From Inia geoffrensis (taxonomy: Eukaryota; Chordata; Mammalia; Artiodactyla; Iniidae), in NCBI GenBank assembly GCA_036417435.1, contig CM070899.1, positions 5,213,001 to 5,277,000 of the forward strand: a stretch of DNA of 64,000 nt, read 5' to 3'. The position numbers were made by a program, and so were the translations under genes. Every line of letters starts with the position of its first letter. Position 1 is the stretch's first letter. Below, one piece after another: positions 52,681-61,760 of this stretch. A model generated the notes under the pieces. The model did not search any database. It was given only the letters and a program-made list of their open reading frames with translations, and had not been told where the DNA came from.

Positions 52681-54349
52681 GTCCCCACGGAGGGGATAAG
52701 CGCTCCCCTGCGACTCCACCCTGAGTCTGGCTGTGCAGGGCAGGCAGAGGCTGTACCGCTCCTGCCCCAGGTACCGCACTTCAAGTTACACAGCTGAGGT
52801 AGGCAGATAAGCACTGCGGACACCTTCTCATGAGAAAGGCCGTCGTCCGGCTGGCCATTAACATTTATGAGGCCCTGGGACACCAGCCCCCAGCTCCTCT
52901 GGGACAGAAGGGACAGGCCAGGTTTCCAGGCAGTCTCTACAGGAAAGGCATCCCCTGGGCCTCCTGAAAAGATGGAACCTGAGATCCCAGCAGCACCAGA
53001 AACCGAGGATCCAGCACCTGCTCGGTGATGCCTGATGGAATTTCTGGCCAGCAAGTGACAGCCACCTGGCCCAGGCCGGGCAGAGCCCCAAGCCCTTACG
53101 AGCCCCCTTCCCCTCCGCCATCTCTCTGGCTGACTCCTTCTCCTTTCTCCAGAGATGCCTCCATTTTGGACCGGCTCAGAGCCACACTTTGAGATGGGGT
53201 GCAGCCTCCCCTTCTCGTGTCTAGGTTCCTGCTTCCAAGCAAGCAAACACACACGTGGGAATGGAGCCTGTGATCCGGGCCTAAGCCCAGGCGTGGCCAC
53301 GGTCTTCAGAGCCACCCTGCCAAGGCCACCCAGGAATCGGTGGCAGAGCTGGGACCAGCGCCCAGGGCAAGTGTCTCCCTCCCAGCCCAGGGCTCTGTCC
53401 ACACCAGTATGCTGATGCTCGGCTCTGGTTAGACAGACAGCTGCCTCACCACCTCTGAGATGCTTAGGAAGCCCAGGCAGGGGTGCTTAGCCCACCTCCT
53501 GAGCTTGGCTCAGCAGCAGACAAATCCCGACTGCCACCGCCCTGCTAGTTGGATTGCTTGCTGAAAGTTACCCCGTGTCAATTTTCTAGTGCCTTTTCTG
53601 CCAGTCTTTATGAGTGAATTTAGGCTCACAGTGGCTGATCCGTGAGGCAGCTTGTTTTGTTTTACTCCGATCACCAGGGCCAGCTGTTTTATCATCCACT
53701 GCAATCCTGTAATACACCCTCAACCCTGAGCCCGCCAGTTATGGCTCAACCCCAGGGTGACCTGTGGTTAAAGCTGTGTCTAAGCGGCCAGTGTCGAAAT
53801 GACCTGTAGACCCAGGTCAGCATGTGCAGGTGCAGAGGCTGCAATTCAGAGAGGGGCGAACTGCCCAAGGCCACACAGTAAGAAGCACCTACCAGCCTTG
53901 CAATTAAGCACCAGCATGGTACGCCAGAGAGGAAAGGCCCTTTCACTCTGACAATGACAGCAGGAGGCCTGGGTGCCACCCTGGGTGCTAGCAAGCAGGG
54001 TCCCCTCTCCTGGCGTAGAGGGATCCTGAGGCCAGGGGAAAGGGAGGGACTTGCCCAAGAACACATCCAAACAGGGGTGAACGGGGCGAGAACCCAGGTC
54101 TCCTGGCTTCCAGGCCAGGATGCTGCCAACCAGCCTGCTTAGTCCCACTCAGGCTGTGGTCCTCAGGCCAATTATCACCCTAGTAAAATATTTTTTCTCC
54201 CTTTCTTAATAAGCTCCTTTCAGAACACATTACACACCTTGAAAAGGATCTCAAATAGAATAAAGTGCAATAAAATCTGTCACACATTTATTGCCTGTGT
54301 GACAAACCACCTTTGCGTCATTTTTGTGATTAATCTGCTCAATTATCCA

Positions 54350-54450
54350 GGGCAGAGCCTGTCAGACCTATGTCATAGACGGGGAAACTGAGGCTTGGAA
54401 AGGGTGAGCGATTTCCCAAGGCCACAGGCACCCCAAGTGGACGGGGCTGC
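54350..54450 (-). repeat. MIR SINE fragment
   Basis: GACGGGGAAACTGAGGCTTG and GCGATTTCCCAAGGCCACAG follow the antisense MIR core. Confidence 0.6.
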
Positions 54451-55207
54451 TGGGACCGGAGCCCACACTGGCCACGGCCCAGCCCGCGTGCTGCCGCGTC
54501 TGCCCACCCTTCCTGCAAGGCCTCGGTCAGAACAGCATCTCAACCCTCCGACCGTCAGTGACCGGGAGGTCGTCGCAAGACCCAGAGCTCCGGCCCCGCC
54601 TCCCCCAGCACCTGGGAGCGGAAGGGGAGGCCCGGAGGCCCGGAGGAGCGGGGAGGAGGGGGAGGGGCTCCCGTCACCTACAGCTCACTCTGCAAAGCAC
54701 GGTGCAGTCGCAGTGGCAGAAGCAGAAGCAGTGGAAGGTCCACTCCCTGCTGACCATTACGGGCAGAGGCCCCGGGGCGCAGTCCGGAGGCGCGCTGCTC
54801 ACATCCTGCCCACTTACCTCTCCTTCCTCAGCCGCCTGGCTTGGGCACTGGGAAACTGATATGCCGGGCAGCCGTCAAATGGGCTTTGCCACGTCAATGT
54901 TTAATGAGGCTTCCCAGCTAACCTATCAGAACCCGCCAGCCTACCCGACTCCAGAAAGCTCTGGGGGCCCTGGAGGAGGGTCCAGGCCCCTCGTGGGGCC
55001 GGCCCACGGGCCCTGGTGACGCCAGGTGTCTTCCAGAAGGAGCCTCCCACCGTGGCTCGCTCTCCTCTTGCCCCCGTGGGCTGTGGGAGGGGACGAGGTG
55101 GGTGTGGAGCCAGAGGGAACAGGTGACCAACCGAGGGAAGAGTCCCAGGCGCTGCTGACCTCGGCCGCCCGCTCTTCTGCAGCTCCATCCGGCCGTTCCT
55201 TGGATTT

Positions 55208-55236
55208 CCTCTCCTCTCCTCTCCTCTCCTCTCCTC
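55208..55236. repeat. (CTCCT)n microsatellite
   Basis: About six CTCCT units, reading AGGAG on the EVL transcript strand. Confidence 0.85.
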
Positions 55237-55856
55237 GCTGCTTCTCTCAGCCAATCCCTGCCTCTCCTGCCTGCTTTCCAGCCCAACCGGCTTCAAGGCC
55301 CGCGGGAAGTCAACCCTTCACCCCCTTCCACCACCCTGGACCCCCTTCTACCATCATACCTGTGGGTGCAGTGGTTGCTCCTTCCGCCGTGAAGGCGCCT
55401 CTGCACTTCCCCAGCTGGCAAAGCCCCAGGGCCCATAAAGCCCAGTCAAGTGGGTCGCCGACCCCCTGGGGCCTTCTCCGACTCCTAGGTTGCCTCCTGC
55501 TGTCTGTCTGTCTCTGACTCTTCCCCTTGAGCCCTGCTCTCACACGAGACATCAGAGAGCATAGCGCTTCTGTGCTGGTCCCCGCGTGGGAAACATCATT
55601 CCCATGGGTCCCTTGGGAAACGCTTCCCGGCCCCCAGCCCCCTCCTCCAGCTCCTCTTGCCCTACCAGTGACCTACTGGGGTCAGACCCACCTCCCTTAC
55701 CATCTTCCCTTGTGAGGCTGACTGCTCCCTCTTTACTGCCCTGAGCTAAAACGCAAATATGTACGGGTCTGTAAGGTACCACAGAGGACTTCAAAGGAAT
55801 CTGGGGTCCCCCAGACTTGCTGCCTAGGAGGGGCACCTCAAGGTTGGCACCTCCTA

Positions 55857-55886
55857 CCCCCCCCCCCCCCCCCACACACACACACC
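55857..55886. repeat. Poly-C followed by (CA)n
   Basis: A C-run of about 17 bases runs directly into CACACACACACAC. A compound microsatellite, likely length-unstable. Confidence 0.9.
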
Positions 55887-56099
55887 GCCACCTTCCTCCC
55901 TGACGCGGGGCTCACACGGCCTTGCCCGTCCAAATCTTTCCCCGGATGATTAACACATCGGTTCTGCTGGGCTTTGGGGCCTTGGGTAGCTAGTCGCTTT
56001 CCCTCTTTGGGACTTAATTTCCCACCTGCGGGGCTGAGCCAGAGGAGGCGTCAGGTGCTGAGAGCGGCACTCCCCGTTTACACAGTGCATGGACTTGAA

Positions 56100-56220
56100 G
56101 CCACTTGGAGCTAAATTTGAGTCCTGGCTTTGTCACTCTTTGACCTTGGGCATATTGCTGAAGCTCTTTCACTCTGTTTTCTGGTCTGAAACAACGAAAG
56201 CATCCCTTATCTTGGGGTGT
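56100..56220 (+). repeat. MIR SINE fragment
   Basis: TTGAGTCCTGGCTTTGTCAC, TCTTTGACCTTGGGCATATT and CTCTTTCACTCTGTTTTCTG follow the sense MIR core. Confidence 0.7.
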
Positions 56221-57352
56221 GGATCTTCGACGCGTTAGTGTCAGCCTAGAGTCTGACATAGCGCGACTCAGCCCTCTGCCAGTGCCCCTTCCTCTTAGGG
56301 AATTCTGAGTGACTAACGTTTCATATCTGTATCTATTAAATTCTCATAACACATCCCAGGAGTGGAATTATCATTACCTCAGCAGGCCAGGGACGCCCAG
56401 AGAGATTAAAAGCTTGTCTACGTCAAGCAAGTGACAGTCAGAAGCGGAACGAGCTCTTGCAGCTTCCGAGCCCATGTTCTGTCCCCATCAGCTTCCTGTC
56501 TCTTCAGAGGTCAGCTCTGCAATGCGTTATGCTGAGAAGACTCCCCAAAGGGGAGGTCTTCAGGAGCAGTTTCTCTCCTTGGTATCCAGTGGTCAGAAAT
56601 CCAACTCCGGGCCACCCCACCAGCCACGGACCACTTCTCCTTAGAAAAGCACTATGTGTTAGGTGCCAGCAGCTGGAGAAACTGAAGGTGAAGTTGTAAC
56701 CGAAGCTAGGATGCGGGTCAGCAGAGCCGAGTGTTAACTCTCTTTGGGCTTTAGTGTCTCCATTACCTCCAACTGCTGAAGGCACAGTGGATGGGATCTG
56801 CAGAATTCACACCCTGCAGGTGGCAGGGCTCGGACCCCGACTAAGCTGCCTGCTCCACCTCCAGCTGCTAGATGCTCCAGAAGTGTGTGAGGACGTTTCA
56901 ACAGCAGTGTTTGCAAAGGGGATCGCGGGCTGCCGAAACACGGTCAGGCAAACAGCTGGATTTGAGCCCTGTTGCTGCCGGTGCCGGACTTTCCGAGCTA
57001 GTTTCTCTGTGTATAACACGAGGGTCTTGGCTGATATGGCTTGTAAAGTCCTTTTTTACGCTATGAGCCTATGAACTAGCTAATTAAATGTATTTGTTTC
57101 TTCAGCAAGGATTTATTCTAAGTTTTCTAGATGAGCTCATGTAAGAACGTCCTGCCGGTTGTGTGTGGCTTGGCTAACCTCCAGCTGTGCCTGAGTCACT
57201 GAGGTCACACGGTAGGGCTGCTCCTGCACTCTGCTGCTGAGGCCAGGCCACGCTCCGCCCTCCCCGCCTCAACTGGAGAGGCCCCTGTGCCTTGGGCAGG
57301 CCCTTCCACAGCGTGGGGTGCTCTGCGCTATGTGCAGAAACAAGAGGGTGCA

Positions 57353-57560
57353 GTTTTTTTTTTTTTTTGCGGTACGCGGGCCTCTCACTGTTGTGGCCTC
57401 TCCCGTTGCGGAGCACAGACTCCGGACGCGCAGGCTCAGCGGCCATGGCTCACGGGCCCAGCCGCTCCGCGGCATGTGGGATCTTCCCGGACCGGGGCAC
57501 GAACCCACGTCCCCTGCATCGGCAGGCGCACTCCCAACCACTGCGCCCCCAGGGAAGCCC
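57353..57560 (-). mobile_element. CHR-2 SINE, antisense, full length
   Basis: Poly-T, GCGGTACGCGGGCCTCTCAC, GCGGAGCACAGACTCCGGAC, GCCATGGCTCACGGGCCCAG, GGGATCTTCCCGGACCGGGG and CACTGCGCCCCCAGGGAAGC. Very close to the copies at 11.9 and 44.6 kb. Flanks TGCAGTTTT / ATCAGTTTT give only a weak duplication. Confidence 0.93.
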
Positions 57561-58654
57561 TGGAGCATCAGTTTTACTGAATGGGAAATAATTCCAAATA
57601 GGGAAGGAGGCACAGGTATACCACGGAGAAGAACATAAAATCTGCGTGAGTTTTTACAACATGGCCCAGGACTTGCGAGGACTTTGGAGGCTGGGGGTCT
57701 CTTGCAGCTCCACCGCACACCAGCCCCAGGACAGGTGGGATCCTGACCGGCATCCAGGGCCCTGTGACTCACTCTCTGAGCCTCGCCCCGGTGTGCCCTC
57801 CTAACCTCTCTGTTCTTCAGTTGGTCGCCTGCGTCCTCTTGAAATGTTTCTTTCCTTCCCGCCTTTCTCTGGCGCTTCCTCTGCCTGTGATGTGGCTCGT
57901 TCCCACCTCTGCCCCACAAGCCCACGGCCCCAGGCTTGCTCAGGGACTTGGTGAAGCCTCGCTCGCCAGGCCCCAGGCTGCCCTTTATCAGAGTTGTGAA
58001 GGTGCCTGTGTGCGCTCCTGCCGGACTGCAAGTGCCTTGAGAAGAGAAATACCCTACATTTATGCCTCCACACCACCGTGTCTGCTTCTCAAAACCACCT
58101 GACAGGCTGTTAGTACAACCCCATGCAACAGATCAGAAATGGAGTTTCAGAGGCATGAACTACCCCCAATCGGTGGTAAAGATGGGTGAAGCCAGGACTC
58201 TTTCAGTCCCACCCGTCTGCCACCACAAACAGCATGCCATGTCGCTCCAAAGCTGGGAGACAGGCGGGGTGCTATCCACCAATAGTGGCGACTGGGGCTG
58301 GCCGGCCGGGGCAAACCATCGCTGAGTCCATTTAGAAGCCACGGGCTGTGGCCGAGAGCTGCCCAGGAGCCACAGAGGCAGAGCACGAGGCTCTCAGGTC
58401 TCAGGAAGCCCCAGGCAGCTGGGAATCGGCAAGGACCCTCCCTCTAAGCCCTGGCAAGGGCCACGGCGCCAGGGCAGGATATCAGGATGTAAATTTTCAC
58501 CTCTGAAGATCTGTCTGGCAGGGAGAGGAGGCCATGAAGGCCTGGGGCTCGAGGGGAAGGTCTAGGCCCTTCAAGGCCTGGCCCTGACCGTTCGGTAAGC
58601 CTCACCGATTGGCCCACACCCGTCCAGGGTGGGGAGCGCCCCCTGAAAGGCTCA

Positions 58655-58990
58655 AGCGTGTCCCAGTGCCTTTGCACGTGCAGCTTCCTCGCCTGACTGG
58701 CCTCTCTCTCCTCTAACCGGCAAACTTCTATCCATCCTTGAAGCCCCAGATGCAGCATGCCCACCGCAGAGGCTTTCCTGGAGCCCCGTCCCTGCATCTC
58801 AGGCTCCCAAGGCCCTGGACTTACTTCCCTCTGTCCCCGCACTGGCCACGCTGTACTGTCAAGTCTCGCTTCTCTGCCTGACTGAGCTCTGCAGACGCGG
58901 GAACCGTGTCTTGGTCCTCTCTGTGCGCTGGTGCGTGGCCCACAACAGAACAGGCCCGGGATATGCCTGGTCCTTCACCCATCACACAAA
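58655..58990 (+). repeat. LINE-2 fragment
   Basis: GTGCCTTTGCACGTGCAGCT, ATCCATCCTTGAAGCCCCAG and CAGACGCGGGAACCGTGTCT with a following CTTGGTCCTCTCTGTGCGCT match L2 3' wording. Confidence 0.65.
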
Positions 58991-60319
58991 CGCCACTGTG
59001 CGTGGCACTGGGGATACAGCCGTGGACACAAACTGCTCTCCTGGGCCCTTGGTTCTCGAGAGGAAAGACAGGAAACACGGTAGCACGTAACAGGAGGAAC
59101 ACAGCAGGAAGAGCTCAAGGGGTGGGTGTGTGGGTCCTGCCTCCCTGACGAGGCGTCATGTGAGCCATGGGTTACTCGGAGGGAAGAGCGTTCCAGGCAG
59201 AAGGGACACCGGGGTGAAGGGGCACGTGTGACACAATCGGCGGGCGACCAGGAGGCCGCTGTGATCGGAAGTAAGCGGGTGAGTAGAGAGTGGGGCGGAA
59301 GTGAATGAGCAAGGCAGCCAGGGCCGGGGAGGTCCACGCGGGCCTCGGTCAGGGTTTGGATTTGATTCTGGGTCAGACTGTAAGTCTCTGGAGGGTCCTG
59401 AGCAAGGCTCGACCTGGCTCGACCTAGACGTGGAAAGATCAATCTGCTTGTGTGTGGAGAACAGACTAAGCACAGAAGCAGGCAAATCAAGTAGGTGTCC
59501 ACTGTGAAAGCCCAGCCGTTTGTTGAATGAATAAATGATGAATGAAGGCAGGCAGCTGACAAGCGGGTGGGGGGCAGGGTCTCAAATGCTCACACCCTGT
59601 CCACCCTAGAAGCTGCAAGTTGCATCCAAGTCCAGCACCTGGGTTTCTGCGTCCCTGGGACGGTCACTTACTAAAATATTTGAGCTGGCTCTTATCCTAC
59701 ATATGAGCTAAAGTTGGCAGAAGGCTGACCTGGAAATTATCATTCTTTAGGAAAGTTATTAAGTATGCTAACTGAGAAAAAAGAAAATGGACGCTAATTG
59801 ATTTCTGACTTATTTCAGAAGCGGTAGGCATTTCGATATAAAGATGGGCCAGGTTAAATGCCCATAATAATCAACCCGTGATCAAGCTGGGGTATGATTA
59901 GAAAGTGTGGAGGCCACCAGCTGACTGGGATCTCTTGGAAAGGCCATCTGGCTCATTGGGCAGAGGCCTGGACTTTGAATCGGAGACTTGGGCTCTGTCA
60001 CTCACTAGTGCAGCTTTTGGCGAATCACTGCTGTGAGCCTTCATTTCTTCAGCCTCAAAGTGGGGACAGGAATTCCTAACCTGTCCCCGACAGTCTCAGG
60101 AGGATGCCAGGGGACCCAATGAGACCAGGCGGGACAGGTACAACAGAAGACACGTTCCTTCCCTTGAGGAGCATGTGGGCCAGCCCCCGGGCATGTCACT
60201 GTTTCTTCCCATACCAGTGAGGACTCTGGCCGTTTCTGAGGGCTGAGATCTCAGTGTCCTGGGATGGGGTGCTCCAGGGGCAAGCATGACAATTTGCATT
60301 CTTAGGGTGCTTTACAGCT

Positions 60320-60470
60320 TGCAAGTCACATTCCCACTTATGTTATCATTTGGGTCTCACAGCAACTTTGCAGGTGGTTATTATAACCACCTTTAAAGAT
60401 GAGGAAACTGAGGCTCGGGGTGATGAAACGGCTTGCTCAAGGTTTCACAGGCTCTTGTGTGACAGGGCCT
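60320..60470 (-). repeat. MIR SINE fragment
   Basis: TTTACAGCTTGCAAGTCACA, TCTCACAGCAACTTTGCAGG, GATGAGGAAACTGAGGCTCG and GGCTTGCTCAAGGTTTCACA follow the antisense MIR consensus. Confidence 0.75.
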
Positions 60471-61022
60471 GGAGCACAGGCCTGGCACTCTGTCCTCTGC
60501 CCCCAGAGTCTGTGTCATCTGTCAGTCACTGTGCTGACCACAGGCTGCTCACCACGACCCAACCCGAGATGTACTTGGTGGGCACCGGCGAGGCAGGCAT
60601 CCATAATGGACCATTCAGGAGCTCAAGCCCCAACTGAGCACGTGGTACCCAGGCCAGGCCAGATCTAAGGAAAACGAAAAGCCCCAAAGAAATCCTCCCA
60701 TTAGCGTTAGGGAGATGACCCTGGGGTCGGTGGAAGGAGGTCCTCCTTCTCTGGGATGGGAGCTACACACAAACCAGCAGTGCTTTAAAGGAAGACAACG
60801 ATGGCAGCAGGCTGCTGCTGGGATGCTCAGAAATCAGGGGCCCCAAGACGGCTACAAAGTACTGCCAAGGTGCAGAGGGAGACGCCAAGGGTCAGGCACA
60901 GCCTCTCCTTGGACCCTTGACTTGAACTCACCATCCCAGCCCAAGCAGCCCGGCCTCCCTGTGTCTCCCAAGGCATCACCACAGGAGTTGATATGTTAGT
61001 TAGTTAACTTTTCAAATACTTA

Positions 61023-61029
61023 AAAAAAA

Positions 61030-61053
<24 letters not shown>
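61023..61053 (+). repeat. Poly-A tract
   Basis: An A-rich run of about 30 bases (A7 G A22 approximately) directly precedes a MIR relic. It is probably the tail of a decayed retroposon or a simple repeat. Confidence 0.8.
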
Positions 61054-61060
<7 letters not shown>

Positions 61061-61084
61061 CTAATTGTTATAGCAATTTACAGG

Positions 61085-61250
61085 TGACAAAAAACTCGCA
61101 CAAACATCATCTCATGTTATCCTCACAACAACCCTGTGAGGTAGGTGTAGTAAACCCATTGTACAGATGGAGAAACTGAGTCTCAGAAATGTGAAGTGAC
61201 TTGCCCAAGGGCACACCCTTGGCACGAGCAGTGCCCGAACCCAGGCCTGC
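61085..61250 (-). repeat. MIR SINE fragment
   Basis: CATCATCTCATGTTATCCTC, ACAACCCTGTGAGGTAGGTG, GATGGAGAAACTGAGTCTCA and GACTTGCCCAAGGGCACACC follow the antisense MIR consensus over much of its length. It lies just downstream (EVL sense) of mir-342. Confidence 0.8.
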
Positions 61251-61374
61251 CTGACCCCACGTCCGATACACATGTACCCCAGGGCCACAAAGAGCTGGAG
61301 GTCGGTGAGAACACGGCTGCTGGCTGGGGAAGGCGTGTTCCTCGGTTCAGGGCGCTGCTAGGTGGGCCAAGGTG

Positions 61375-61397
61375 ACGGGTGCGATTTCTGTGTGAGA
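61375..61397 (-). ncRNA. MIR342: miR-342-3p mature sequence
   Basis: 23 bases on the minus strand beginning TCTCACACAG. The seed (CTCACAC) is intact and there is full identity with the human product as recalled. It is usually the dominant arm. Confidence 0.96.
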
Positions 61398-61418
61398 CAA
61401 TTCTATGTGCCATGTCCC

Positions 61419-61439
61419 TCAATCACAGATAGCACCCCT
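61419..61439 (-). ncRNA. MIR342: miR-342-5p mature sequence
   Basis: 21 bases on the minus strand beginning AGGGGTGCTA. Seed GGGGTGC. Identical to the human 5p arm as recalled. Confidence 0.95.
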
Positions 61440-61569
61440 CGCCTTGCGCCCAGTTCCAAAAGTGGTGCTGGTCCAGGAACGTCGTCTTGGTCTGCAGAGG
61501 ATGGCGTGACGGCAGGAAGCATCAGGCCACGTGAGGGACAGACAGACAGACAGATGTGCAACCGCACCA

Positions 61570-61665
61570 GCGAGCTCACCTACTGTCCAAACACCTGGGA
61601 CGTGTTGGCCCTTCTTTGGGGCTCCTGCCCTCGACGGGCTCACAGTCTAGATGAGCAAATAGCGA
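61570..61665 (+). ncRNA. mir-151b-like locus, L2-derived, diverged
   Basis: In human, mir-151b lies a couple of hundred bases from mir-342 on the strand opposite EVL. Here the same place and strand hold CCTGCCCTCGACGGGCTCAC followed by AGTCTAGA. The mature-equivalent bases 61631-61648 differ from miR-151b at positions 5 and 7, both inside the seed. The sequence is an antisense LINE-2 3' end ('gccctcaaggagctcacagtctag'), the known source of the mir-28/151 family. The opposite arm (about 61570-61625) shows only weak pairing by eye, so it may not be processed. It could be just an L2 relic. Confidence 0.45.
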
Positions 61666-61714
61666 GCTCAAACCAAGTGGATGACCATGTGTTGAGAGGC
61701 AGGAGGAGGCCCCT

Positions 61715-61760
61715 GGAGGGGAGGGGAGGGGAGGGGAGGGGAGGGGAGGGGAGGGGAGGG
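61715..61760 (+). repeat. (GGGGA)n tract, G-quadruplex candidate
   Basis: Nine consecutive GGGGA units, uninterrupted. Runs of four G separated by single A satisfy the classical quadruplex pattern twice over on the plus strand. On the EVL transcript strand it reads (TCCCC)n. It lies about 260 bases upstream of mir-342 in EVL orientation. Confidence 0.92.

Larger units (their letters stand above)
61359..61457 (-). ncRNA. MIR342: mir-342 precursor, in EVL intron
   Basis: On the minus strand this 99-base segment folds as a hairpin whose arms are the two mir-342 products. The 3p arm occupies 61375-61397 (starts TCTCACACAGAAATCGCACC) and the 5p arm 61419-61439 (starts AGGGGTGCTATCTGTGATTG). Both are identical to the human matures as recalled; substitutions are confined to the loop and the stem base. 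mir-342 is known to lie in an EVL intron on the host's strand, processed from the host transcript or a nearby promoter. Position and strand here agree exactly. This also supports calling this intron number 3. Known biology: immune and neuronal expression, silenced with EVL in some tumours. Confidence 0.97.
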
